Shown here piece after piece: positions 1-10,813 of a stretch of DNA of 64,000 nt. Where the stretch lies: NCBI GenBank assembly GCA_003194525.1, contig NBIV01000176.1, forward strand, positions 1 to 64,000, read 5' to 3'. Every line of letters begins with the position of its first letter. Position 1 is the first letter of the stretch. The notes under the pieces are model-generated. The model saw only the letters and a list, made by a program, of their open reading frames with translations, searched no databases and was not told the origin of the DNA. The translations under genes and the position numbers were made by a program. The stretch comes from Gracilariopsis chorda (lineage: Eukaryota; Rhodophyta; Florideophyceae; Gracilariales; Gracilariaceae).

Positions 1-661
1 CGGGTTCGTTCTTCACATCTCCATAGGTGGGTGGCTTCTCGTCATGGATCGGCGTAGTGCCGGAAACACTCCTCCTGCCATCGCGTCATGCTCTTATCTT
101 CGCACAGCACTTTTCGCGATCTCTCAACCAGTGACCAGATTTGTCGCATGCTCGGCATTTTTTTCCTCTTTCAGTCTTTTCATATCCCTTCTGCCACTTT
201 GTAGAGGGACATTTCTCCGTTTTCTGAGCATTGCGTCGTGGCGTTTGGTACCTGGGGTACTCGAATTCTGTTGTTTTTTACCCTGTACATGTGAGAGATA
301 TTCTGCTGCAACGCATAAAGTAAACATTGGCACTTTGTGAAAACGCTGGTCTTCTATCTTCTTTGCCTCGTCCTGAATTTTAAGTTGGAGCGACTTGGCT
401 GCTGCCTCTTTCGAAGCAGAAGGTGATTTCAATAGGTACAGCATGAGAATGTGTTCTTCGTTCGTGGCCAGAACTTGGCCCAAGTGATCCGTTTTTGCTA
501 CAAGCGGCTGACGACGTGAGTTGGAATACAAGGGAGTTCATTGTGTCTGGAGTCAGGTGTGCGTGTCATAGCATCAAGATGGCCAATTTTCTGCTTGTCT
601 CGTCGCTGATACCTGCCGTATGGTTCGTATATCTCGCCACAGCGCGCCCGTAAATCGAGTA
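1..661. other. Decayed segment, no gene assigned
   Basis: A lysine- and arginine-rich reading frame of 135 codons runs on the minus strand at 124-531, but I recognise no domain in it. It may be the remnant of a mobile element. The structured repeat copy 1 begins directly after it. Confidence 0.3.
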
Positions 662-1492
662 GTGTGGTGCAATGCCCCAAAGGGGAAAAACACCGAAAGA
701 CGTTCGGGATCTTCCTCTCACGAGGTAAACACAGTTGGGTAGAGCCCTCCCAGAGGTGTCACGGCGAAGCCGGTTTGTAAGACCAGGGACACCTGTCGCG
801 ACTTGCGCAGGGAGGTGAGGGCGAAGAATCGGTATCCGCGTGAGCGGGGTGTGATCCTCAGTAGAGGTATGTTTCCACGTAAGTGGGGGTGTGTGAGCGG
901 ATGCGCACACGAGAACCGCGGATAGCGGGAGGTGCTACCCTAAAAAGGGGAAAAAGGAAGGGCGAAGAGGAGGAAAGAAGGACAAAGTGAGTCGCGAGAG
1001 CGACGAACAGATACGGCAATGCCGGTGGACAGGACTCCCTATACAGGGCGAAACACCAATATGATTGGAACAATTATACTCCCAAGAATGGGCTTCTTTA
1101 GATGTGCAAGGGGGTTAGATGTCCCGTGGTTTACGGCGTTTCCCTCCAAGGAGGAGTAGAGTACGCGCGCAAGCGGCAACAACTAGAGCCAATTTCCCAG
1201 GTTGGGGTCCCTTGTTGGGGAAGGTTTACTGGTGCGACGGCAGTGCGCCGTCACACTAAGTACTAGCTTCCCAGAAATGGGTGTGAAAATAATAAATAAT
1301 ATTAACTAAAATACTCCACATTTCGTGGCAACATCCACTACTGTGGCCAACGGCCAATTGGCCCAAAACCGTGTCCCACGTGTCCATACCCACCATTGTG
1401 GGGCGTAGTTCATACACACACTACACAACCGATACTATCGGGAAAACGATCAAGTACCAAGAATCCCTCCCTGAGGGCGTTGCACTACACAA
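662..1492 (+). repeat. Structured non-coding element, copy 1
   Basis: This segment is collinear with 61293-62151 over its whole length. Both copies start GTGTGGTGCAATG, share the hairpin CCTC-TCAC-GAGG, contain an AT-rich spacer near position 600 of the element, and then a motif around CCACGTGT. Between conserved single-stranded stretches lie many short stems whose two sides have changed together: CGGC-GAA-GCCG at 762-772, TCGC-GAGA-GCGA at 992-1003, CCCT-ATAC-AGGG at 1037-1048 and GACGGC..GCCGTC at 1236-1252. The segment has no protein-coding signature. The 3' limit is set by where similarity to copy 2 stops, so it is approximate, and I found no clear target duplication. I read it as an old copy of a mobile element made as, or acting as, a folded RNA. 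The family is not recognised. Confidence 0.7.
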
Positions 1493-1759
1493 TACAATGT
1501 CTTCATAATTAGATCATGGCACTCTTCAATCATCATTGTATTAGGAAATACAACATCTCTGTATTCAGCATGCAGCATTCTTCTAGTGCTGTGTTCAATC
1601 CCCATGTATCTTACACTTCCCGAAATTCAAATAGGTCGAACAGACCAGCGGCCTTGCCCGTGAAGAGCAAGGGCAGTGATGATCTGTTGAGTAGCTCAGA
1701 ACATGTCCAAGAGTAGATTTTTTGCATTGGTAGTAGCAAAAAGACAAATTAGAACTCAA

Positions 1760-3040
1760 ACAACAACATATTTAGACTTTACGTTGTGAAATGTAGCATA
1801 CATCCACGAAATTCAATAAGTCCAAAAACAACTTTGTAGACAAAACTACACAATCAATTGCCAGAAGGGCCACCATTTACATCCAGCACGCATAGTAGAA
1901 GATTATTGATAGAACGGGAGAGTTTTTGTATAAACCTTCCTCATTATTGTTCCACACTGATTCGATTTGAGCACCAACCTCGTCCACAGTATCAGAAGTC
2001 TTAGAAACTTGATAAAAGTCCCTTACCATACACCCCCACACATTTCCAATTAAATGAAAGTCCAGACTAGTGGCCAGCCACTGTAAAATATCAACTTTCT
2101 TGCGTACAATCCACTCTTTTGTAACCTTAGAACGATGGATAGATGCACCATCGTGCAATAAAGTCCAAGTTTCACCTAGTGTTTCTGCAGAAAAAGGTTA
2201 AAAATTCTCTTCAAGTAGTTTCACATAGTCTGTAGAGTTCTGGTTACCATTCGATTCCACTAAGTGCAGCGCAACAAAGTACGAAATACCTCCCCAAACC
2301 ATGACCGAACCACCTCCCATACTCTCCTTAGAACTTCATCTTATTTTGGTACCTAAATCGTGCCAATACATGCAGTTCCCATCGGATCCGTCGAAATATA
2401 ACTTTTTCTCATCCATAAAAATAACTTTCTTCCAATCAATAGCCTCAAATTGAAGGTGCTTTCTAGCAAACTCTATCCGTTTAATTTTGTGTGCCTCTTT
2501 CATGTTAGGCCGTTGTATCATTTTTTATAGTTAAGTTGTGGGCCTTTTTGAAGTATCTGCTGTACTTTACGAGTTGTTACGAGGAGTGGTATGTGTCGAG
2601 TAATATAATTTGCACTGAGGTTTTTGGTTAGAAATTTGCAAACTTTCCGTCATTTTATGCTTTTTGTAAGCTTTTGGTTATTAGCTTGCGAATAATTTTG
2701 ACTGGATTTATTCCAAGTGTTTAAGAAAAGTTTCAGCGCTCCCCTATAGTGGTTAATAGCCTCTGCAATGTCTCTTTGGGTGACTTGCTCGTGATTTAGA
2801 GCTAAAATCATGCTTTTTTTTCTGTCCGGAAGGGCTTTGCAACTGGACTTTTTTTGCAACTGTTGTTTTGACATTCTTTGTTCAGAACTGTGAAACCGTT
2901 TGGTGTTCTTCTAGTAGGCTTGGTTTCATTTACAAATGGCAAAAAAGGTCGCCAAAGTACAGTAAACAAGTGTTTGGATTTATTGAATTTCGTGGATCTA
3001 TTTTGCATTTCACATTGTATAGTCTACATAAGTTCTTACT
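1760..3040 (-). mobile_element. Tc1/mariner-type transposon, broken
   Basis: Transposase pieces lie in several minus-strand frames. An N-terminal helix-turn-helix part is at 2650-2874. The first catalytic block, containing VIFMDEKKLYFDGSDG, is at 2336-2521. A C-terminal part with HDGASIHRS and the region normally reading NPIENVWG is at 1877-2158; here it reads HLIGNVWG, so the last catalytic acidic residue appears to be lost. Inverted arms of about 60 bp flank the gene at 1767-1826 and 2973-3030 and match at most positions, so the element has long terminal or subterminal inverted repeats. The outermost ends and the TA target duplication were not resolved. The several frame breaks mean it is inactive. 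Confidence 0.8.
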
Positions 3041-3595
3041 AGGGTCTACTCTGCACTTTGGGTCTTGGTGCAGTTAACTATAACAGTCTTTACGCTCAGA
3101 CGCACTACTCCACCGTCGATCGGCCTTAGTATTCACGAGCAAGGGTGGCTTGGTGGATTTATTTGATTTTCAGGGACTGTACAACAGTACAGACATCAAC
3201 GCACGTGCGTCGTGTGTAACGGTAACGCGTTTAGGTTACACAGAACGAAAACAATGCAACTCGCAAGATGCAAGAACGACCTAGGCGTTATTCATTATCA
3301 TAGAAGTACAGTACATGCAACAGGCAACTTCCCCCGCAGCACGCTAGGCGTTCGTTCGAAAGTCATCGAATCGTTACTGGGGCTACACATCTCTTCCTAT
3401 TCTGTGATTGCTTTCGTTCACAAGGGAAAGCTGAAGCTATGGCACTTCAAATCGAGAAAAAATCGTTACATTGGTACACATCGCAGCGTACAGAAATACA
3501 TGACAAAACATATACTGGAGGAGAGAACCTCCTCTCGAAAACCCCAAAGGATCAGTCAACACACAGCCAAACAGGCGCATTTGTCATAGCGTACA
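3041..3595. other. Intergenic, downstream of PPR gene
   Basis: This segment lies between the mariner remnant and the end of the PPR gene, and probably holds the PPR 3' UTR. Short open frames on the plus strand have no recognisable domain. Confidence 0.4.
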
Positions 3596-5548
3596 TTAGA
3601 AGCCATTATTACCAGAATCATAAGGCGACCTTTCAACGCACTCTTCAACAAGTTCAGCCATCTTCTTCACATTGGAGCGATTCTTACCAGCTGTCAACAA
3701 ATCCAGTCTACCCAAAAAGTCCTCTACCCACGCTAATCTGCGCTTGTCCACCCGCTCATCCGAGTGCATCTCTTCCAGAACATGCTCAACAATTTCTTTC
3801 TTGCCAATCTTCATAGCAAGCTGCAACAGCATCGTGTACGTGATAGAGCTCGGCTGTACACCCTCGGACTGCATCATGTCAAGAATCTCCATGGCACAGT
3901 CAAAGTCACCCCGTTTGGCCGCACCGTTAATCAAGCTTGAGAACGTGTACACATTGGGTTGCACGCCGTGAAGCTTCATGTCATGCAAGATACGAATGGC
4001 CTCTTCAAGCCGGCTGGTGCGCGTCATGGCCGCAATCATGCTGGTATAGGTAACCAAATTAGGCTTGATACCGTCCTCTTGCATTTCCTTAAACAACCGC
4101 TTCATCTCATCAAACCGTTCATTCCGTCCGAGCACATCAATGATCGTAGAGTACGTAATGACATCCGGCGCGCAGCGCGGGGTGTTTCTCATAATCTGCA
4201 ACAAGTCCAGCGCGCGGTCAATGTTACCATCCTCACATCCTCTACAAACGGTGAGCAAGGCGTTGTATGTAATCACGTTGGGCTTGATATCCGAAGCCAG
4301 CATATGTTCATGGACCTGAAAAGCCTTGTCCAACAAATTCGCTCGGCCACAAAGAGTAATGAGAGTGGTAAAGCATTCACAGTTCGGTTTCAACCCCCTC
4401 GAAATCATTTCGTCATAAATCTCGAATGCCTCTGCCACGCGGTCCGACTTGGCAGCGGTAGCCATGAGCGCATTATAAGAAACCTCATTACAATTCAGGC
4501 CACGTTGCTCCATATGGTTCTTGACGCGAATTGCGCGTTCAAAGTTCGGTTTGTCCAATGCAGCTAAGGCAGAGAGGAGAGTATTGTAAGTAACCAAATC
4601 TGGTGCGACACCGAGCCCATTCTCCACAATGGAACCCTCTGTAGACCTAGACTCTCTCTCCATCTGCGCAACCAATTCAAAGGCCTCATCCAACATATTA
4701 TTCTTCCGTAATCCGTTAATGACGGAGTTATAGGAATAGATATCCGGCTGAATTTGCCAGTCCTTCATGCGCGACAAAATGTTAAGAGCAATATCGACCG
4801 AACCCGCACGCACACAACAAGAAATGAGCACGTTGAACGAAACAACGTCTGGTGAAACATTGTGTTCAGCCATTTCACGTAATGTAGCAAGGGCGACATC
4901 CAAACGTTGTTCCTTTGCGCAAGCATTAAGCAATGCATTGTAAGAATAGCGATTGAGATAATATCCAGCATGGTAACACATCCGCGCCACTTGTTGAGCC
5001 TCATCGATCATGGCCACACGACTAAGCGCGACAAATACAAAGTTGAACGCACGTGGTCCAAGCATAGTAGATACGTCCATATGACGCACAATATGGTCCA
5101 AGGAGGAAAAGGCACGCGCTGCATGAGAACGTGTACCGAGTTTCATGAGCGACAGGAAGAAAAACGAATATATACGGGCTGTGAACCGTGCGTAAAGGGG
5201 AGGATGAGCTGCTGCCGCATCGATGAGACGTACTGCGGCTGCATAGCGGCGGGAATTGACACAGGATTCGACCGCTCGTAGCAAGTTCGGGTAGGTAGTT
5301 CGTGCGGCGTCGGCATCTGATAAATCAGCTGCCAGGGCCAAAGACGAAGGTTGACTGGGGGCGGGCTTGAGATGGGCACGCGGACGAGCACGTTTCACAG
5401 ATGGGGTTCGACGCGCCGAAGCCGGAGCTGTGGAAGAAGTGGACGGAGAAGGATTGGTGGTTGGTGAAGAAGTAACCGAGGCAGGACGACGGGGACCGGA
5501 AGGTGTAGCCAAAGCGCGTGGCGGTGCCACTACGAAGGCGAGCGGCAT
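3596..5548 (-). CDS. P-class pentatricopeptide repeat (PPR) protein
   Basis: A 650-residue intact reading frame starts at ATG 5548. The first 80 or so residues are rich in Ala, Pro, Ser and Arg and poor in acidic residues, as in an organelle transit peptide. The rest is about twelve consecutive 35-residue PPR motifs, each opening with a signature such as YSYNALL, VVSFNVLI, IYSYNSVI, LVTYNTLL or VITYSTII and closing with P-D or P-N. No E, DYW or SMR domain follows, so it is the P class. Such proteins bind organellar transcripts and control their processing, stability or translation; which organelle and which RNA cannot be told here. It is divergent from the secreted-protein gene at 6096, with about 550 bp between the two starts, so the two may share a promoter region. 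Confidence 0.93.
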   Translation of the reverse strand: MPLAFVVAPPRALATPSGPRRPASVTSSPTTNPSPSTSSTAPASARRTPSVKRARPRAHLKPAPSQPSSLALAADLSDADAARTTYPNLLRAVESCVNSRRYAAAVRLIDAAAAHPPLYARFTARIYSFFFLSLMKLGTRSHAARAFSSLDHIVRHMDVSTMLGPRAFNFVFVALSRVAMIDEAQQVARMCYHAGYYLNRYSYNALLNACAKEQRLDVALATLREMAEHNVSPDVVSFNVLISCCVRAGSVDIALNILSRMKDWQIQPDIYSYNSVINGLRKNNMLDEAFELVAQMERESRSTEGSIVENGLGVAPDLVTYNTLLSALAALDKPNFERAIRVKNHMEQRGLNCNEVSYNALMATAAKSDRVAEAFEIYDEMISRGLKPNCECFTTLITLCGRANLLDKAFQVHEHMLASDIKPNVITYNALLTVCRGCEDGNIDRALDLLQIMRNTPRCAPDVITYSTIIDVLGRNERFDEMKRLFKEMQEDGIKPNLVTYTSMIAAMTRTSRLEEAIRILHDMKLHGVQPNVYTFSSLINGAAKRGDFDCAMEILDMMQSEGVQPSSITYTMLLQLAMKIGKKEIVEHVLEEMHSDERVDKRRLAWVEDFLGRLDLLTAGKNRSNVKKMAELVEECVERSPYDSGNNGF

Positions 5549-6095
5549 TGTGACAGCGGGAGAGTGTTGGGAATCAACTTCGCCAACTGATTGTCAACGA
5601 CGGGAGGATTCGAAGATATATACCAGGCGGAGCGTGCATGGGAAGGGTTGTACAAGTGAAAGATGATATGCGGTGCACAGCCGCTTGGCCAAAGCGAAGC
5701 GGGCAAAGCAGCAGGCGCGCGTGCACCTCGCGCACAGCCGCCTGTGGCGCTTAGAGCACGCGACGCTCCACGCGCCGGAACAGCGCCGGAACAGCGCCAT
5801 CGGCTCACAAAAAAATCTCGTTCGCTCTCGCGAGCTGCAACGCGGGCATACAATCACACGTGGCCAGCATTTTCGCCACGTGTGTACGCGTGGATGCGGG
5901 GTGAACGGCGATGCGGATGAAGTGAAGTTGTTGATTGGGACTCGTGAATCGGAGGGCTATGACGATGGCGATGTGCGATGCGATTGTGGCGGTGCGCGAC
6001 GCGCTCAGTTCTGCGGCGGTGAACGCGCAGGCGCGGTTATGGGGAGACCGCGCCGGCGTCGCCGGTGAGCGCCTGCTCACCGCGCGAAGCACACC
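5549..6095. promoter_or_regulatory. Shared upstream region of divergent genes
   Basis: This 547-bp GC-rich segment separates the divergent starts of the PPR gene and the secreted-protein gene. It must hold both promoters if both genes are real. I see no clear TATA box. Confidence 0.35.
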
Positions 6096-7112
6096 ATGAA
6101 GTCGTTTTCTCCGCCGCTAATAGCCGCGATAGCGCTTGTTGCTGTCCACCTCATTCACGCCGCGCCGCTTCCGCTCACAACGTCCATACACACGCTACAG
6201 TCGTCCAACAAAAGCACCTTATCAATCACGGCAACCGTAAATGTCACAGCTACAATGGAGCTTCCCGCCCATGTGATCCGAACTCTCCGCAATCACTCGC
6301 GCCACAACGGCCCATGGAGCCTGTCTACAAGTGTGGATATCACCGCTTCAAACGGTCCATTACAACTTTCTCTCAGTGGTGCCACGGCGTCCGCCGCGCA
6401 CAATCGAACGGCAATAGCGCGGTCCTCCCGCGCGCTGGCCTTTGTAGACGCCGCTTCAACCGCAGCAAACGGCTCTGCGCACGCATTACAAGCATCTGTA
6501 CACATGAACAGCAAACCGATAACGCACGTAACTGACATGCGTAGCAGAACTCACCACATAGCTGCCGCCGCCGCAACAGCCGCTTCAAACGGCTGTATAA
6601 CGACTGGAACAACAGTGTCATCCAATTCATCGCGTCTTTCAATTGCCTGTTCCCATCCGACCGGGTACAATCAAACACAACGAATACAACCAGCTACGCA
6701 GCATTCAGGTGCGTTTAGCACCGCCTCTTCAAATGATCCATTTTCCAATGCTGCGTCCGTGGTATCCGCCAGTGCGGCAGGATCAGTTGCTAATGCATTT
6801 GGAAACGGTACATCTACGTCGAGACGAGGTAAACGAGGCGCTACTGTAGCGCGTGCCGCAGCTGTGCAGAACGGAGCCGCGTCGGGTATTGGTATATCGG
6901 CCGATCGTGTCGAAACTGAGTCCAAGGCGAAGGGAGAGCCTCTTGGAGATGCAAAGGGACTTGCGCTTGGATTTGGACGGGCGCGGTATGGAAGTGGAAG
7001 CGGAGCCGCTGCAAGTGGACGTAGCATTGCGCGAGGAAGAGGAGCACAAATGGCTCGTTGGCAACCTGCGCATCGTCGTGGTGCTGTTGCCGTTGTACCA
7101 CGTTCCAGGTGA
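6096..7112 (+). CDS. Predicted secreted Ser/Ala/Asn-rich protein
   Basis: The frame of 338 residues starts at ATG 6096 in the context CACACC-ATG. Residues 1-25 form a signal peptide: MKSF, then a hydrophobic core AAIALVAVHLI, then HAAP. The mature part is low complexity and rich in Ser, Ala, Thr and Asn, with many N-glycosylation sequons (NKS, NVT, NHS, NRT, NGS, NSS, NQT, NGT). A basic Gly/Arg-rich C-terminus follows from about residue 235. No enzyme domain is visible. A role in the cell wall or extracellular matrix is only a guess. The frame is long for this GC content, but low complexity weakens the coding evidence. Confidence 0.5.
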   Translation: MKSFSPPLIAAIALVAVHLIHAAPLPLTTSIHTLQSSNKSTLSITATVNVTATMELPAHVIRTLRNHSRHNGPWSLSTSVDITASNGPLQLSLSGATASAAHNRTAIARSSRALAFVDAASTAANGSAHALQASVHMNSKPITHVTDMRSRTHHIAAAAATAASNGCITTGTTVSSNSSRLSIACSHPTGYNQTQRIQPATQHSGAFSTASSNDPFSNAASVVSASAAGSVANAFGNGTSTSRRGKRGATVARAAAVQNGAASGIGISADRVETESKAKGEPLGDAKGLALGFGRARYGSGSGAAASGRSIARGRGAQMARWQPAHRRGAVAVVPRSR

Positions 7113-7515
7113 TGTCCGCCTATATCGTAGAGAGATAAGCCTTAACTTGTGACCCGCAATCATTGTTCCGTTTTCGTCTCGCGAATGTAAACAGAGAGCA
7201 CTCCACTTTTCTTTCGTGGACAGAGCACAAGTGTGCTGTGTCGTGTCGCTGCCACACGTGTGCGCGATCAGCGCCTCACAAAGTGTTGTGCTCGCACCGT
7301 GCAGTACGTGCCGATCGATGCATTCTGCATTCCCGGCACACCAAGGCGCGTTGTCTTGTCGCCCGAATCAACCAATCTGCTAAACCCCTAAACACAAAAA
7401 ACCCTCGTCCTGCACCCGAATCCATCTCGCCTTGGCCGTAAGCCTTTCTCCCGCGCCTTTCCCCCCCCTCGCTCCCTTTCCTCTTCCACGGTTGCCCTCC
7501 CCCGTGCCGCCCATC
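7113..7515. promoter_or_regulatory. Upstream region and leader of desaturase
   Basis: The last 80 bases before the desaturase ATG are a near-pure pyrimidine tract (7440-7510) and are probably part of the 5' leader. I see no other gene. Confidence 0.35.
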
Positions 7516-9114
7516 ATGCAGCCTGTCGTTCGTCGAAATCTGGTCGCTGCTGCCTGTTTCACCGCCTCTTCCTTCATCATAGCCGCCCTTCTCGTCACGC
7601 GTACCGTCCTGCCTTTCTACCTTTTCCTACCCATCTTCGCAGCCGTTCTAGAGCTTATCGCCCGTCTCTACGACCTGCGAATTCTCGGAAGATTTTCTAA
7701 GCGCCCTTCCGAGACATCTTCTTCTAGACGCCCCCAAAACGACGTTTACACCTGGCAACAACTCGCCGCTCACAACCATCAAGAATCCGCTTGGATCGCC
7801 ATTCACGGTCGTGTCTACGATGTTACCCACTTTGTAGATCGTCATCCAGGCGGTCGTGAACTTCTCTTACTAGCCGTTGGTAGAGATGCCACTGATCTTT
7901 TCACTTCGTATCATCCCTTCACCGACCGTCCTGCAAAAGTCCTCGAGCGATATGCGATAGGCTCCTTGGCTACTTTTGAGCACCCGGTGTACAAGCCGGA
8001 TTCAGGATTCTACAAGGATGCCAGTGACGCTGTTAAGCGCTATTTTGAAACTACCGGCTATGATTCCAAAGCTTGGGGTACCGGTTTCATCAGAATGTTG
8101 CCAGTTTATGTCGTCTTCTTCGCGGCGTATTATGGTGTCTATGTCGTTCCTGGACTTTCGTTTGCTGTGAGGGCGTTGCTGTGCGTTCTCATGGGTGCGT
8201 GTCAGGGAATGCCGCTTACGGGATGGATGCACGATGCTTCTCACGCTTCTATTGGACGGACGGAACGTTGGTGGTGGAATGTTGGTCGTTTTGCCCTTGA
8301 CTACGTCTCCGGCTCGTCTATGCTCTCGTGGCGCAACCAGCACGTCATCGGACATCATGTCTACACAAATGTTATGGGAGCTGATCCCGACCTGCCTGTG
8401 TCTCTAGTGAACGACCCGAGAAGACTGGTGCCGCAACAAGTGTGGGCCCGGTTTTACCGGTGGCAACACATCTATCTTCCTCCCCTATATGGTATTCTCG
8501 GCATTAAGAGTCGCATGCAGGATCTGACTGAAGTGTTTTCCCGACTGATGAACGGTCCCATTCGGGTCAACCCGATCATTGTGCAGGACTACTTACGAAT
8601 GGTTTCCTCAAAGGCGGTATGGGCGTTTTACCGCATTGTTGTGCCGTTAGCGCTGCTTCGGACAGTCACTGTTTCACAATTTTGGGTGCTTTTGTTCGTC
8701 ACAGAAATGACTACCGGCTACTGGTTGGCGTTTAACTTCCAGGTTAGCCATATTTCTAGTGACGCGGACTTCTTGTTCTCGGATGTGTCAAAGAGGGAAA
8801 GTGGAAAATGTCCCGCTGTCATTGACGAGGAATGGGCGCACACGCAAATCAAGACTACGGTCGATTACGCGCACAACAGCCCTCTGGCGGCGTACTTTTC
8901 AGGGGCACTGAACTACCAGACAGTGCATCACTTGTTCCCTACGGTGAGTCAGTATCATTACCCGGCTATTACTCCGATTGTTATGGAGGTGGCTAAGAAG
9001 CATGGTCTTGAGTTTAATGTTTTGTCGACTTTCAAGGATGCGCTTGGGGCGCATGTGCGACACTTGAAGGATATGGGTGAGCAAGGCAAGTGCGCCGAAT
9101 TGAAGCTGGAGTAA
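7516..9114 (+). CDS. Front-end fatty acid desaturase with N-terminal cytochrome b5
   Basis: The reading frame opens upstream at a TTG, but the first ATG is 7516, giving 532 residues. It has a hydrophobic N-terminus, then a cytochrome b5 domain with the haem-binding HPGG at about residue 110. The membrane desaturase part follows, with three histidine boxes: HDASH near 239, HVIGHH near 276 and QTVHH near 468. The glutamine opening the third box and the fused b5 are the marks of front-end desaturases, which put a double bond between an existing one and the carboxyl end (delta-5, delta-6 or similar) in ER or plastid lipids. In red algae such enzymes make arachidonic and eicosapentaenoic acids. 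The regioselectivity cannot be read from the sequence. The gene has no introns. Confidence 0.94.
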   Translation: MQPVVRRNLVAAACFTASSFIIAALLVTRTVLPFYLFLPIFAAVLELIARLYDLRILGRFSKRPSETSSSRRPQNDVYTWQQLAAHNHQESAWIAIHGRVYDVTHFVDRHPGGRELLLLAVGRDATDLFTSYHPFTDRPAKVLERYAIGSLATFEHPVYKPDSGFYKDASDAVKRYFETTGYDSKAWGTGFIRMLPVYVVFFAAYYGVYVVPGLSFAVRALLCVLMGACQGMPLTGWMHDASHASIGRTERWWWNVGRFALDYVSGSSMLSWRNQHVIGHHVYTNVMGADPDLPVSLVNDPRRLVPQQVWARFYRWQHIYLPPLYGILGIKSRMQDLTEVFSRLMNGPIRVNPIIVQDYLRMVSSKAVWAFYRIVVPLALLRTVTVSQFWVLLFVTEMTTGYWLAFNFQVSHISSDADFLFSDVSKRESGKCPAVIDEEWAHTQIKTTVDYAHNSPLAAYFSGALNYQTVHHLFPTVSQYHYPAITPIVMEVAKKHGLEFNVLSTFKDALGAHVRHLKDMGEQGKCAELKLE

Positions 9115-10372
9115 CGATTTGATTATTGTTTCTTGTTTCAATCGGCAATCTTGGCGGAAGATCTTGGGATGTGGCGTTTGTTTGTTTTTCTTTTTGACGC
9201 AAACCTGTTTACCGTGGGATTTGTCCGTTCTTGTTCCCGCGTGGTGGCTTCGGTTTGTATAGATATCAATGAATTGCTGTTGCAATAACAAATGCAGCAT
9301 CTCTGCTCCACGTTTGTAATGGTACGATGGAACGATGGTACGTGCAGGTTAGTAGGATGTGGTGGCCTTCGTATGTTTGCATTCAACCGGAGCTAGGCGG
9401 TAAACTGTCGCTTTCCTTTGCGCGCCCAATGGTCGCAGCTAAGAATCTCTATTTTTGTGTCGCGCGGGCGCGCTCAGTGTAAATGGTCTACCTTATGTGC
9501 GCTCGTAAAACGTCTGCCTCCGGCCCGTGGTCGGGCGCTTGGCAAATTGCTCTGAGAACCCCTACTCCAAATTCTTAGCGCTTTCTCGTGCCCACTGTTA
9601 GTGTCGAATGTACACGCCTCGTGTGGGAGAGAGTGGCTTTGCATTGGGCCTGCGATGGCCACGGGGCGTGGACATGGTGCATGAATTGCAAAGCGAGGCG
9701 CGCCGTGGGATGATTTTTGGTTTGACGCTTAATTGCAGCGGAACACGGTGCTTGGGGGGAACGGAGAACGTCTTTTTGCGTGGTTGGTTGGGGGAGCGTG
9801 TTGCTTTGTGAAAGCTTTTGCTGACAGCCCTTTGGTAGACGGCGTGCTGATGATTGTGCATTGTGGAGAGCGCGGTGGATGTGTTTATTGTACCACAAAG
9901 TACAACTGGGCCAGGGGGGTGGAGACGGGCCGGTGAGCGCAAGGCATTTGCTCAAGGGTGTGAACGCGAGCTAGTTTTACTTGCTTTTGTTTCACCAATT
10001 GCTCTGCAGTTGAAACAACAGACGTCTGTTGATTGTGCTTTTCGTGTTGGTTTTGCTCGGTCTGTTTTGTACGAGCGTGTTGTTGGCGATTTGGTTTGGT
10101 TTGGATGGAGAAGGGCTTCAGTATTTAGGTGAACTTTTGTGGATGAACGAGTTGCTTGCTTGTTTGTGAAACGGTTTGAAAACACCTTTTTTGTGCTGTT
10201 CTGGCTAACGACCGTTTTGGAAAAGACGTTTACCCGACGGTCGGTTCCGTTCTTTGTTCTTGGTTGTTCTTGAGAGGTTGTCGCTCGGGAAGAGTTGGAC
10301 ACATTTTTTGAACGCTTCGCGACGAGTGCTTTCTGTCGAGAGTGTTGAACCTATATTTGAGTGGTGGTCGAA
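9115..10372. other. Intergenic, no gene seen
   Basis: This holds the desaturase 3' UTR and about 1.2 kb without a credible gene. From about 9600 to 10340 the plus strand is markedly rich in G and T. Confidence 0.4.
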
Positions 10373-10813
10373 ATGGGGGTGATTATATCTCGGTATATGG
10401 ATCCCAGTTGTAATGAAGGAGCCATCGTGAAATTCATCATCGATAGCATTCGGTTGGTGAAGACGGTATGTACGTCCGATACGTACTTCACAGACCTGAC
10501 ACCGTGGAACGTGATAAACTTTAACGACGACGATCCATCTACGACGGAGCCGTTGCTGCGTGGACTACCATGGTACAATTGGAATGAAGCAAGTTACATG
10601 ACAGACGGCGTGCAGCTTGATATGGAACACGGGGAACAAGACTGGTACGAGGGTGTGCAGGACGCGGAGGTGCAGCGACTGTATTATGAGATGCGGTCAT
10701 CTGGTAAGCTTGTGGATGAGGAAGGGGATGGTGTGGAGTCTGCGGAAGATCACACGAGACATGACTTGTTGTATCTGTGCAGGGGCTATGAGGAGGTGAA
10801 CGGGTCGGTGTAG
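10373..10813 (+). CDS. Small acidic hypothetical protein
   Basis: The frame gives 146 residues from ATG 10373; the upstream GTG at 10361 is unlikely to be used. The protein is acidic, with many Asp, Glu, Tyr and Trp residues, and has no signal peptide, membrane segment or domain that I recognise. The mixed composition, unlike the low-complexity shadow frames around it, favours a real gene. It is an isolated plus-strand gene between the desaturase and bZIP genes, and it could also be one exon of a longer gene. Confidence 0.4.
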   Translation: MGVIISRYMDPSCNEGAIVKFIIDSIRLVKTVCTSDTYFTDLTPWNVINFNDDDPSTTEPLLRGLPWYNWNEASYMTDGVQLDMEHGEQDWYEGVQDAEVQRLYYEMRSSGKLVDEEGDGVESAEDHTRHDLLYLCRGYEEVNGSV

